From contig NZ_JAIVFT010000008.1 in the NCBI RefSeq assembly GCF_020829665.1, positions 186,001-250,000 on the forward strand: a stretch of 64,000 nucleotides of DNA, read 5' to 3'. The DNA comes from Nostoc sp. CHAB 5824 (lineage in GTDB: Bacteria > Cyanobacteriota > Cyanobacteriia > Cyanobacteriales > Nostocaceae). Each line of letters starts with the position of its first letter. Within the stretch, counting starts at the first letter, position 1. Shown here piece by piece: positions 34,264-42,892 of this stretch. Both the position numbers and the translations under genes were made by a program. Under the pieces are notes generated by a model that saw nothing but the letters and a program-made list of their open reading frames with translations, searched no databases and had not been told where the DNA came from.

Positions 34264-35910
34264 TTACCTGATTGACAATTTCATATCCTCTACGAGGATT
34301 CGTTCCATACTACGTTCTGCTAAAGCTGCAATAGTTAACAAAGGATTTGTCACTGCTGTAGAGCCAGCAATAAACGCACCATCAACAACATAAAGCCCTT
34401 GATAACCATATACCCGACCGTATGGATCGCATGCTTTCCCCATTACACATCCTCCCAAGGGATGAGCAGTAATACTGTCAGAAGCCATACTTTGAGGTTG
34501 GTTGCTCAACCGATCGTTTGGCTTAGGTATCCTCATATGTGTCGAGGGTTCTTTACTGCCAAAAGTAGGATTTTTCTTGTCAAGAATTTTGTGGGTTTTC
34601 TCTATTGCTTTTAAGACAGCTTGATTTCCTGGAGAATCTCTAGAGAAGTTTAACTTGACCGAATCTGTAAATCCATCGTATTTAAAGAATCCGTTTGAAT
34701 CGGGTATAGCCATATCGAGAAGAACTTGTTCTCCTACAGATTCAAGACTATTGTCAAGATTCATGATCACATGCGGATATTTGTCATCAAGGTTTTCAAT
34801 CACTGCACCTGAAGTTCCGCCATTATTGCTTACGGGTGGTAAACCTGAACGCATAACAATAATGTCTGCATTGTTACCCCAATATTTCCCAACATTATTG
34901 TTCAATCTAGGTAACTTGCCCTTTGCTTTAGATTTAACTAGAAGTTTAGAAGTGCCTAAAGAACCAGCTGCTAAAAACAAATAACGGCAGGTAATAGATT
35001 TTTGGCCAACAACTTCTCCTAATTCATTAATCTCATTACATGAAACTTGGTAACCCTTTCCATTAGAAAGTTCACTAATTTCAAGAGCTACATGTAGAGG
35101 AAGAATGTCAACGTATCCAGTCTCTTCTGCTTGGGGTAAGTAGTTATGATCTAAACTATTTTTAGCTCCACTATTTATGCCCCACCAAATATTACCAATA
35201 ATTGTAGAAGGCACTTTAGTTCCGTTTATTTCTTCTCTAACTATATCCCAATCTACAGCTAAATCTAGTAAACGATTAGGAAAGCCTGCGTTAGTTGCAT
35301 GTTGCATCAGTAACCGCACTTTCTCATAGTAATCAGTAGCTAGAATGTCTGCGGGTATTGGCGATGCTTGCAACATTGAACGAACACGAGGATAGTAAAT
35401 TCTATCCAATTCGTCATAGTTGACGAGTGAACTAGAAAAAACTTTGTAGAATATGTCGCGTCTGGGTTGGTAAGTAATAGCGTTATTAACTAATGACGAA
35501 CCTCCAACCCCAGCACCAGCCCAAACAGTAATTCCATTTTCACGATTCTCCTCAAAAATACCTGTGTATACAGGTACGGGCTGGTTAAACACAGTTCTGG
35601 GACTAAGCCAAGCAGAACGGCGATCGGGCTTATCTAAAGTAGCAAAAGTATTTTGCTCAGGTGTAATCTGCCAACGACGACCTCGTTCCAGCACCAATGT
35701 ACGGATACCAGCTTGTCCCAAACGTAGGGCTGCAACAGCCCCACCATATCCGCTACCAATAACTAGAGCTTGTACATCTTGACTAAAATTTGTACTAGCA
35801 CTACTTTGATGAGAACGAACTAATGAGGTCGCAAAACTAGTAGCTAAACCAGCAGAAGCTAGACCTGCAGTTTGAAGAAAGCGACGACGCTTGTAAGGCT
35901 TATGAAGCAT
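34264..35910 (-). CDS. Tat-exported GMC/cholesterol-oxidase-like flavoprotein (copy A)
   Basis: 548 residues. The twin-arginine signal KRRRFLQTAGLASAGLATSF (7-26) indicates folded export to the periplasm. The FAD Rossmann motif is IGSGYGG (51-57) with E75RGRRW. GAGVGGSSLVNNAI is the GMC flavin-contact region. The C-terminus has HPLGGCVMG (His483) and VTNPLLTIAALAERSME (Asn522), the His/Asn pair of cholesterol-oxidase-type GMC enzymes. The substrate, an alcohol or sterol-like compound, is not known. Paralogues are at 45257 and, decayed, at 46883 and 54568. It is followed by three SnoaL-like genes and preceded by two Nif11 genes on the same strand. Confidence 0.88.
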   Translation of the reverse strand: MLHKPYKRRRFLQTAGLASAGLATSFATSLVRSHQSSASTNFSQDVQALVIGSGYGGAVAALRLGQAGIRTLVLERGRRWQITPEQNTFATLDKPDRRSAWLSPRTVFNQPVPVYTGIFEENRENGITVWAGAGVGGSSLVNNAITYQPRRDIFYKVFSSSLVNYDELDRIYYPRVRSMLQASPIPADILATDYYEKVRLLMQHATNAGFPNRLLDLAVDWDIVREEINGTKVPSTIIGNIWWGINSGAKNSLDHNYLPQAEETGYVDILPLHVALEISELSNGKGYQVSCNEINELGEVVGQKSITCRYLFLAAGSLGTSKLLVKSKAKGKLPRLNNNVGKYWGNNADIIVMRSGLPPVSNNGGTSGAVIENLDDKYPHVIMNLDNSLESVGEQVLLDMAIPDSNGFFKYDGFTDSVKLNFSRDSPGNQAVLKAIEKTHKILDKKNPTFGSKEPSTHMRIPKPNDRLSNQPQSMASDSITAHPLGGCVMGKACDPYGRVYGYQGLYVVDGAFIAGSTAVTNPLLTIAALAERSMERILVEDMKLSIR

Positions 35911-36112
35911 AACTCTTCTATTCAGGAATCACTTAAAATTGTTATAGTCCTAAGAAACACAAGCCAAAAGGGAAGAAAAGAAACACAAGCCAAAAGGGAA
36001 GAAAAAATAAAGGGTTGCGTTTCTTTAATTTGTTGCTAGCGCTTTTGAGTACTGGTCGAAAGCTTAAATGTTACTGCTATTTTCCCAAGCAGCGTCAACG
36101 ATTTTTAATCGC

Positions 36113-36451
36113 TTATACAGTTACTGGAATTGACTCAGACTTACCTAGAACTTGCTCAATATCTTGGTCTGATAAACTACCAATCACATTGTCGAGCACA
36201 TACTGTAAATAGTATTTTCCCCACATGGTAGTCCATAAACTAAATGTTTGGTCAAACTTTTCACTGCGCTTTTCTGCTAGGAATATTTCTAATTCCCAAA
36301 CCAAATCATCAAACTCGTTATCAACGAAGTCATAACCCAAGTTTTTGGCATTATTCATGACTTCATCTTTACTTTTTACTCTTAACTCTTCTTGTAAAGA
36401 AGAGCTATTAGCAACTGTTTTCAAAAACTTAATTACGTTTCTTCTTGCCAT
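36113..36451 (-). CDS. Nif11-family protein with conserved LWxxMWxKY tail (copy 1)
   Basis: 112 residues from the ATG at 36451. The N-terminal Nif11 domain (1-60) reads ARRNVIKFLKTVANSSSLQ, with NNAKNLGYDFVDNEFDDL. The C-terminal half has LWTTMWGKYYLQYVLDNV (72-89), conserved with the next gene at almost the same residue numbers. Nif11 domains are best known as leaders of ribosomal peptides and as free-standing proteins near nitrogen-fixation genes. There is no Gly-Gly cleavage site here, and the tail is conserved rather than variable, so a structural or binding role is as likely as a precursor role. Confidence 0.75.
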   Translation of the reverse strand: MARRNVIKFLKTVANSSSLQEELRVKSKDEVMNNAKNLGYDFVDNEFDDLVWELEIFLAEKRSEKFDQTFSLWTTMWGKYYLQYVLDNVIGSLSDQDIEQVLGKSESIPVTV

Positions 36452-36520
36452 CAATATAACTCCTGAAAAGTTAGTAGAGATTACATCCAGAATGAAATTT
36501 ATATGACAGTTTGCTGTGAC

Positions 36521-36832
36521 TTAGACAAATTGCTTTAACTCTTGCTCAGAGAACTTTAGAAAAACATCCTCAATGATGTAGTGAAAATGATATTTTGCCC
36601 ACATTTTTGGCCACAAACTACTTCTACCGTCAATCTTTTCTCCCATCTTCTGTAGTATCAGGGTTGCTTCCATGCCACCAATTACATCAGCTAACTCTTC
36701 GCGAGAAAAATTGTAGCCTATATTCTTAGCATGAAACAATAATTCTTCTAAACTTCTAACATTAAACTTCTGGAGTAAATCCGAGTTTTGGCTAGCAGCT
36801 TTGAAAAGATTTACTACATCTTGTTTAGACAT
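36521..36832 (-). CDS. Nif11-family protein with conserved LWxxMWxKY tail (copy 2)
   Basis: 103 residues. The Nif11 domain MSKQDVVNLFKAASQNSDLL has SLEELLFHAKNIGYNFSREEL (about 27-47). It is followed by ADVIGGMEA, which contains a Gly-Gly that could be a leader cleavage site. The C-terminal half contains LWPKMWAKYHFHYIIEDVF (73-91), matching the paralogue 66 bp downstream. The ATG at 36832 is clear. The two genes are evidently a tandem duplication. No lanthipeptide, YcaO, radical-SAM or peptidase/ABC maturase gene is seen nearby. Confidence 0.78.
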   Translation of the reverse strand: MSKQDVVNLFKAASQNSDLLQKFNVRSLEELLFHAKNIGYNFSREELADVIGGMEATLILQKMGEKIDGRSSLWPKMWAKYHFHYIIEDVFLKFSEQELKQFV

Positions 36833-36923
36833 GAGTTTATTTACCTCCCAAACAAACTTGCAACAGTACTGAAATCAGCGATCGCCTTTTGAATTTGTAT
36901 ATTTACCTGTTTGAGTGAATAAT

Positions 36924-37673
36924 TCAAACTGTTGTCACTTCCGGTTTCTTTAATCCGTTGGAACTAGGAGCGCTTTCGCGAAACTCTGGGCCAATAATCC
37001 AGTGTTCATCAGTAACAAGAGTATGGATATATTTTGGTTCGACAAAATTCGTAAAATCTGGTTCTACTTGCTGTTTATATTCTTGGGATTCCATCATTTC
37101 CTTAATGGCTTGAATGTCATCAAACCAGAGCATTGAAACACAGTCTAGAACAGATTCACCAATGGCATAGAAAGAATCACGGACGTGACACTGTAAATAA
37201 CGTCGAATCCCTGGAAGATTAAGCACCTTGGGCGCGTGGGTCTGCAAGCTGTACTTGCGAAATTCATCCAATGGCATCCCGGCTTTACGCTTAACCAGAA
37301 TAAAAAGTTTGACCATAGTGGAGTCTTTTTTCAATGGCTCTCCTGCTTTCAGGACATGAGCTGTTGTATCCAAACCCACACTGCGCCAAAATGCTGCCCA
37401 ATTGGGTTCATCAGCACGCGCCCCCTCTAAAAACTCTTTAGATTGAAGAGAAGCTAATTGTTCAGTCTCATTCTCTAACCAAATTTCCGCAACACCGCTG
37501 AAAAGAGGATCTTTCGGTTCTGGTTCAAAGGGAATTCTGGAATTAATCCGATAACGCTTGATTTGAGGAATCTTGCTAGCATATTTAACTGCATGAGATT
37601 CTATCCAATAGCGCTGGAATTCTTCTTCACTCATCCCTGGCTTTGGATGGGCAAAAATCAGTTGATGTATCAT
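36924..37673 (-). CDS. tandem EthD-domain protein
   Basis: 249 residues of two dimeric alpha/beta-barrel (EthD) modules. The first (about 3-110) has IFAHPKPGMSEEEFQRYWIE and the second (about 122-235) FILVKRKAGMPLDEFRKYSL. Each has a conserved HA (SHAVKYA, THAPKVL) and a downstream QIKRYRINSR or GIRRYLQCHV. EthD-like proteins include polyketide cyclases, heme-degrading-like enzymes and helpers of P450 pathways. One small gene fused to itself suggests an intramolecular dimer. It is upstream of the Nif11 genes on the same strand. Confidence 0.85.
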   Translation of the reverse strand: MIHQLIFAHPKPGMSEEEFQRYWIESHAVKYASKIPQIKRYRINSRIPFEPEPKDPLFSGVAEIWLENETEQLASLQSKEFLEGARADEPNWAAFWRSVGLDTTAHVLKAGEPLKKDSTMVKLFILVKRKAGMPLDEFRKYSLQTHAPKVLNLPGIRRYLQCHVRDSFYAIGESVLDCVSMLWFDDIQAIKEMMESQEYKQQVEPDFTNFVEPKYIHTLVTDEHWIIGPEFRESAPSSNGLKKPEVTTV

Positions 37674-37885
37674 ACCTGCCTCATGTATTTTGTTTCAGAT
37701 TGAAGTTCATCACCAGTTTCGATTTGTCAGTACACCATTTATGTAGCTGTACTATTGAGAAAAGCAAACGCATGTAAACTATAAATGTCCTTTCAGCCCA
37801 AGGGTTTTAGCGTTTAATCATCAACATCATTTTTGAGAAAATTCTTGTTGAGTAAACATTTCAGAATTACCTGCGTTTACTATGA

Positions 37886-39634
37886 CTATTGACCACACTT
37901 GACGCCAATCTTTGCCCCGACAATTTCGTTTGTAAGTACCAAATCAATCAGAAAGGGGCCATTGTGATCCAATGCTTTCTGGATAGCTGGGGCAATCTGA
38001 TCTGGCTTTTCTACCCGAACAGCTTGAACCCCTAAAGACTTTGCTAATTCAGCGAAATCGATACTTGGGTTGCAGAGGCTAAAAGAAGATGGGTAGTCAT
38101 GTTCTGGTATTTCCTGTTCGCCCCAATAGTGCAGAATGTTGAGCTTCAGGATTTGATAGCTGTGATTATTACAGATGACAAATTTGGCATCTATATTGTG
38201 GTGTGCAGCAGTCCAGAGGGCTTGGATAGTATACATACTGCCGCCATCACCCGTGAACCCAACCACAGTTTTATCTGGATGAGCCAGCTTGACACCGATC
38301 GCTCCAGGAATACCAACACCTAGCGAACCGCCTCGTGTTTGAAAATAGTGTCCTAGTTTTGTTGGTGGTATGTATCGACAAAGTTCGGGAGAATTAGTAA
38401 TGGCTTCATCGAAAATAATCGCATCTGCAGGCAGATGGGCAGCTAATTCCTCTGCAAAACGAGTCATATGCAGAGGTACTGAGTCCCGAACCACCTTGTC
38501 AGCTTCTAATCGAGCAGCCGATTCCCGCTTATTGTCCTCAGCTATCCGGCTAGCCCTTGCAGAAGCCTCTTTCTTTTGTTTAGGTGTTAGAGTTGACTCA
38601 AGGGCAGTGCTTAATTTGCTAAGGCTAGTTTTCGGATCGCCAAGCAGCCCTAGATCCACCGGAAAGTTCTTCGCTATTTCATAGGTATTCAAGTCAATGT
38701 GAATTACTTTCGCTGACGGAGCAAAAACTCCAGACAGCGCTGGGAATACCTCTGGGAAAACGTAGGTTCCAGTAATTAATATTACGTCTGCTTGTGAGGT
38801 AACACGACGGCTATCATCCCCAAACATATGACCAAGCAGCCCTCCGAACAGAGGATGTGTAGCACTCATGTTTGCTTCCGATGAATCTGCTCCCCAGACT
38901 TGTGCACCTATGAGTTCGGCTACATCTGTCAACTCAGCCTGGGCATCGGAAAAAGCTACACCATCGCCCATAATGATTAGGGGATGTTTAGCGGCGGCCA
39001 ATAAAGTTGCTGCCATTGCCAGTTGGTCGGGTTCAGGGGCAACCCGTGTCACTGGAAAAGAAGTTGGAACGACCTCTTCATCATTAGGAGCATCAAGGAT
39101 ATCCATCGGTAGGGAGATGAAAACCGGCCCCATAGGTGGGGTGGCAGCTATTTTGATGGCTCGACGTAGTACACGTAACAAAGAAGAGGGATCGATGACC
39201 CTGGTTGCCCATTTTGTTACAGGCTTGGCCATACTGACCAAATCTGCTGCCATTTGGGCATCCATAGCATCGTATCTAATACCAGCTTCGCCAGCCAGCA
39301 CTACCAATGGTGCATGACCGCGCATTGCCTGGTAAATCATCCCTATGCCATTCCCCAAACCAACTCCGCTATGGAGTTGCACAATAGTAGGCTTTTTGGT
39401 GGCGCGGGCATAGCCATCGCCTGCACCTACTGCTATTGTTTCTTGCAATGCAAAGATATACTCAAATTCTGGGTAATAGTCCTTTAACGCATCTAGGAAT
39501 CCCTGCTCAACAGTGCCAGGATTGCCAAACATGTAATTTATACCATCTGCCAGAAGTTGTTCGATGATTGCAAAGCGACCATTTCTGTTAGCCATCAAAG
39601 GCTTTTCATTGCTCTGTTTGGTCAAGCTTACCAT
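37886..39634 (-). CDS. thiamine-diphosphate-dependent enzyme (acetolactate synthase/benzoylformate decarboxylase type)
   Basis: 582 residues. The N-terminal PYR domain contains MFGNPGTVEQGFLDAL and the cofactor-activating Glu65 in FALQETIAVGAGDGYARAT. A central FAD/TH3-like domain (about 200-340) follows. The C-terminal PP domain has the Mg-ThDP motif GDGGSMYTIQALWTAAHHNIDA and VICNN. It performs 2-oxo-acid decarboxylation or carboligation; no regulatory subunit is near, so branched-chain synthesis is unlikely. The start (39634) overlaps the stop of the upstream DJ-1 gene by 7 bp, so the two are translationally coupled. ThDP enzymes of this type also occur in scytonemin-like secondary metabolism, but no other such gene is seen here. 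Confidence 0.88.
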   Translation of the reverse strand: MVSLTKQSNEKPLMANRNGRFAIIEQLLADGINYMFGNPGTVEQGFLDALKDYYPEFEYIFALQETIAVGAGDGYARATKKPTIVQLHSGVGLGNGIGMIYQAMRGHAPLVVLAGEAGIRYDAMDAQMAADLVSMAKPVTKWATRVIDPSSLLRVLRRAIKIAATPPMGPVFISLPMDILDAPNDEEVVPTSFPVTRVAPEPDQLAMAATLLAAAKHPLIIMGDGVAFSDAQAELTDVAELIGAQVWGADSSEANMSATHPLFGGLLGHMFGDDSRRVTSQADVILITGTYVFPEVFPALSGVFAPSAKVIHIDLNTYEIAKNFPVDLGLLGDPKTSLSKLSTALESTLTPKQKKEASARASRIAEDNKRESAARLEADKVVRDSVPLHMTRFAEELAAHLPADAIIFDEAITNSPELCRYIPPTKLGHYFQTRGGSLGVGIPGAIGVKLAHPDKTVVGFTGDGGSMYTIQALWTAAHHNIDAKFVICNNHSYQILKLNILHYWGEQEIPEHDYPSSFSLCNPSIDFAELAKSLGVQAVRVEKPDQIAPAIQKALDHNGPFLIDLVLTNEIVGAKIGVKCGQ

Positions 39635-40455
39635 CCGTACCGCCTCAGTCCTTTATCCAGAACTTCTACTAACTTCTGACCAGTTGTATAAGAATCTGCG
39701 GTAGACCGACCCGTGATAAACGGATAATCAACAATCACGGAGATTTCTTTACCAAAATTACCGTGATATGCTCCATCTGGACCGGTGGCATCTTGGAGAA
39801 TATACTCTAGAGGATAGGGAGGTGGTCCCATGTTAATGTCAGCACCGACAAATCCTGTGCCATCCTTGTAATCATATTCTTTGCAATGGCCTGTAACGTG
39901 CTTACCCAAAATAATGCTCTTGCGGTCTGCTAAATCACGAGCAAAGGCTAGACAAGTTACACCGTAGCATTCTGCTGCGATCGCCTTATCCTTTTTGTAA
40001 AAGCTAAGGATCAGGTCGTGAACCCGATGGTTATTAACTAAATCAACAATTGGCCCACTACCACCCACTATCAATAGAGCATCGTATTGTTCCAAATCCG
40101 GCTGTATTTCGTCGAGCGCATTATTGTAGGCTTCCATTTCCCGAAGGAATTTTTCTGCACTCCAGTAAGGGCGATCGGGCAACCATTGTGACAAGATGAT
40201 TGGGTTGTCCAGTCGCGGGTTTTTAGGATCTTCCAACTGCTTGACTTTTTCCGCCATCTCCTGAGAGACAACAGTCCGACCTAAAGGTGGGTCGATATAA
40301 GTAGGATCCATACTAGGAGGAAGGGCTACTGGCCTTTTTCCTGTTGGAGTTGCAAAATCAACTTGATACCCCGCAGCATCGAAAGTTTCTAAGGGGCCTA
40401 CTAGCTCTTCACCCCAATAACCATATTCCGATAAAATTATGAGAATTTTTTTCAC
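39628..40455 (-). CDS. DJ-1/PfpI-family protein (large)
   Basis: About 275 residues from a GTG at 40455, supported by AGGAG seven bases upstream; a TTG at 40503 is open but lacks a ribosome site. The flavodoxin-like fold opens VKKILIILSEYGYWGEELVGP and carries a nucleophile-elbow Cys in AIAAECYGVTCLAFA with the upstream GGSGPIVDL. The size exceeds small DJ-1 proteins and resembles Hsp31-like glyoxalase III or isonitrile-hydratase relatives. The stop overlaps the ThDP enzyme start. It is the second gene of a DJ-1/DJ-1/ThDP operon. Confidence 0.85.
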   Translation of the reverse strand: MKKILIILSEYGYWGEELVGPLETFDAAGYQVDFATPTGKRPVALPPSMDPTYIDPPLGRTVVSQEMAEKVKQLEDPKNPRLDNPIILSQWLPDRPYWSAEKFLREMEAYNNALDEIQPDLEQYDALLIVGGSGPIVDLVNNHRVHDLILSFYKKDKAIAAECYGVTCLAFARDLADRKSIILGKHVTGHCKEYDYKDGTGFVGADINMGPPPYPLEYILQDATGPDGAYHGNFGKEISVIVDYPFITGRSTADSYTTGQKLVEVLDKGLRRYGW

Positions 40456-40492
40456 AAGATTGGCTCCTAGTGATGAATTTGTTTTCAAATAA

Positions 40493-41176
40493 TCAGCTTG
40501 CAACTCTCAGTCTTGAAACAGAGGTGGTAGGCCTTCTACTTGAGAAACGATTAGTGGCAACAGATAACTGTTGAATTTGTTCAGTAATCGCGTCAATGAA
40601 TGGTTCAACCTCGTGTTTTGAGCGACCGGTAACAAGGTCGCCATCCACCACAACACCTGTAGGTGATGTTGTATAAACTGCGCCAGTATTGATGATATCT
40701 GCAAGGACAACCTCATGGCAGATAACTTGCCGACCTTTGAGTAATTCAGGCATTGGTGTTAGTATCCAAAGACCGTGGCAGAGTGCGCCTTTAATAATCC
40801 TGGGATTTGCCATTGCCTTGGCATAAAACTGTACAGCCGGTGAAGTGCGAACTTGTTCAGCACCAATTGGCTGACCTGTTGGTGGCTCAAAGTAACGCAG
40901 ACGCACGCTAGTATAGTTAGCGGTCATAATCACAGCCGCGTAATCGTTAACATCTACGTTTTGAAAATCAATATTTACATCTATTGTTCGAGGTGTATTG
41001 CCTGTATCTTCATCACTGAAAAAACGAACACTTGGCTGATTCCAGAGCCTAGACATCAGATGTACCGTTGCTTTAAGTTCTGAAAAGCGCTTTTGATAGG
41101 CTTCAATTTCTTCAGGAATGAACTCACTTTCTAGAAGAATTGCGATTTTTTTCCCACCAAGGGATCTAGGTATCAT
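40493..41176 (-). CDS. DJ-1/PfpI-family protein (small)
   Basis: 227 residues: KKIAILLESEFIPEEIEAY with the conserved Glu16/18 region, then KGALCHGLWIL with nucleophile Cys133 followed by His, the classic PfpI/DJ-1 triad start. HEVVLADIINTGAVY and the final VTGRSKHEVEPFIDAI follow. It is probably a glyoxalase-, amidase- or hydratase-type activity or a redox chaperone. It is first in the operon; the next gene starts 37 bp later (GTG 40455). A 379-bp divergent spacer separates it from the creatinase-fold gene. Confidence 0.88.
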   Translation of the reverse strand: MIPRSLGGKKIAILLESEFIPEEIEAYQKRFSELKATVHLMSRLWNQPSVRFFSDEDTGNTPRTIDVNIDFQNVDVNDYAAVIMTANYTSVRLRYFEPPTGQPIGAEQVRTSPAVQFYAKAMANPRIIKGALCHGLWILTPMPELLKGRQVICHEVVLADIINTGAVYTTSPTGVVVDGDLVTGRSKHEVEPFIDAITEQIQQLSVATNRFSSRRPTTSVSRLRVAS

Positions 41177-41555
41177 ATTGGTTGAATATTCTTAGGGTCA
41201 CTAGATTCTTAATTTGGAATGTACGTGACTTATTCTTAAGTCTTTAGCAATAACTTTAGAGAGACTAAAACATAAATACAAGGGTGAATGTTTTGCAGAA
41301 AGGTTACTTTTTTTATTTACTGAATTTTCTATAAATAAAATAAAATTGCAATGGTTTATTTTTCGTCCTAAGGTTGTATTATTTTGGTAATTACGGCTCG
41401 ACAAATACTGGAAATCACCTTTATACTGTAACTAAAAATTTTGAGTGTTTCGTTCTGATTGCTGAATTATTATATTATTTTTGTAATCAGAATTTCTCTC
41501 CAATTATCAATAATAATTGGAAATTTTTCACAGACAGAATTATTTCAACTTAACT
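41177..41555. promoter_or_regulatory. divergent intergenic region
   Basis: 379 bp, AT-rich, between divergent genes (DJ-1 operon to the left, creatinase-fold gene to the right), so it must hold at least two promoters. No clear repeat or operator palindrome was recognised. Confidence 0.4.
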
Positions 41556-42686
41556 ATGAATTTGATCAACCAAGAAATTTATTACAAGCTGGAGCTAATG
41601 CGAAAGGCTTTGAGTGAAAGTGGTGCAATAGGCGTGCGATTGCGCGGTTCAGATTGGTTCTCTTGGGCTACTGCTGGCGGTTCTAACACTGTACTACTCG
41701 CTAGTGAGACTGGAGTAGCGGAAGTTTTGGTAACCGCTAAAGACGCTTGGATATTAACTGATGAGATTGAAGCTCAACGCTTACAGGATGAAGAATTTCC
41801 AGGTAGAGATGAGTCGTTAGATCGTCTTTACAAACTGCACATTAATCCTTGGGCTGATAGGGTTGCCCGCGAGTCTTTCGTGCGTGAGGCTACAAACGGG
41901 GGAAAGATTTTGAGTGACATTCCTACTGCCGATGAAAGCCGATTACCTGTGTCACTCATAAATCAGAAGCGGGTGATTCTGCCAACAGAACTGGAACGCT
42001 ATCGGCGAGTAGGGCGTTTAGCAAGTGAAGCCATGACCGAAGTACTTTTAAAAGCCCAGCCTACCTGGACAGAGTACCAACTGGCCGGAGCGGGTGCAGA
42101 GGCGTTGTGGTCAAGAGGGCTACATCCAGCTTTAACGCTAGTCGCTGGAGAAAGGCGTCTTCCCCTATACCGTCATGCCACGCCCAAACAAGAGGTGCTA
42201 GGGCGTGCAGCAATGCTTGTTTTTTGTGCGCGGGGATACGGTCTGTATGCGAACCTAACGAGATTCGTCTTTTTTGGTTTGGAGCAGGCCAATGCAGAGA
42301 CACGAAATTTCGTGTCTCTGCATTCTCATGTCCATAAGATTGAAGCTGAAGCTTTGAACTTGTGTCTTCCTGGCACACCTCTCAACGCAATTTATGACGC
42401 GCTTGGTCAGGCTTATGAGCAGCATGGTTATCCCCAAGCAATTCGTCAACATCACCAAGGAGGAACCACAGGCTATCTGTCTCGTGAAATTATCGCTAAT
42501 CCAACTACGAACGAAAATTTAGTGGAAAACACAGCTGTAGCGTGGAACCCAAGTTTACCAGGAGCAAAGATTGAAGATACTTTCATCATCCTTCAGGATG
42601 GAGAGCTAGAAAATCTGACTTTTGATCCAAAGTGGCCAAGCATCAAAGTTGAAGGACGCGATCGCCCCTTACCATTACAAATCTAA
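41556..42686 (+). CDS. M24 (creatinase/prolidase-fold) protein lacking metal ligands
   Basis: 376 residues from the ATG at 41556; a TTG at 41517 gives 13 more but is unlikely. The N-terminal domain is creatinase-like and the C-terminal half has the pita-bread fold. Metal-ligand positions of M24 peptidases are mostly altered. The first Asp region reads MLVFCARGYGLYANLTRFVFF (usual DFG...SDxTR), with Asn for Asp. His (HHQGGTTGY) and the last Glu (KIEDTFII) remain, and the EP region reads AWNPSLPG. It is therefore probably not a metallopeptidase; creatinase itself is a metal-free precedent. A 32-bp palindrome is inserted in frame (codons about 246-257). Confidence 0.8.
   Translation: MNLINQEIYYKLELMRKALSESGAIGVRLRGSDWFSWATAGGSNTVLLASETGVAEVLVTAKDAWILTDEIEAQRLQDEEFPGRDESLDRLYKLHINPWADRVARESFVREATNGGKILSDIPTADESRLPVSLINQKRVILPTELERYRRVGRLASEAMTEVLLKAQPTWTEYQLAGAGAEALWSRGLHPALTLVAGERRLPLYRHATPKQEVLGRAAMLVFCARGYGLYANLTRFVFFGLEQANAETRNFVSLHSHVHKIEAEALNLCLPGTPLNAIYDALGQAYEQHGYPQAIRQHHQGGTTGYLSREIIANPTTNENLVENTAVAWNPSLPGAKIEDTFIILQDGELENLTFDPKWPSIKVEGRDRPLPLQI
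42292..42323. repeat. perfect 32-bp palindrome inside a coding sequence
   Basis: ATGCAGAGACACGAAA is immediately followed by its exact complement. It encodes about AETRNFVSLHS and lies between two conserved segments of the creatinase-fold gene. It resembles the widespread 'gagacacgaaatttcgtgtctc' intergenic palindromes of Nostoc genomes. Confidence 0.9.
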
Positions 42687-42703
42687 CATTGCTCCATAAC
42701 CTT

Positions 42704-42783
42704 TTGATCCCCCCAACCCCACGATAAATTGGGGGGCAAAAACCTCTCAAAGTCCTCCTTTTTAAGGAGGATTTAGGAGGATC
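42704..42783. repeat. GATCCCCC...GGAGGATC palindromic repeat
   Basis: A stem-forming repeat (ccccccaacccc...ttggggggc and aaagtcctcctttttaaggaggattt) 18 bp after the creatinase-fold gene. It belongs to the class seen in the cores of 1439-1558 and 3381-3496 and may terminate transcription. Confidence 0.6.
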
Positions 42784-42892
42784 TACAATGCTTTTGGTTT
42801 AGTACCACAGATGTGTGTACAACAGCGTAGCCCGTAAAAAGAAAGCTTGTAAATAAAAATTACTTGCTCTGTCCTCAATTACGAATTACGAA

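Noticed and set aside
37886..39634. Assignment as ilvB (acetolactate synthase large subunit)
   Set aside because: No small subunit or ilv neighbours, and the DJ-1/EthD context suggests a different ThDP reaction.
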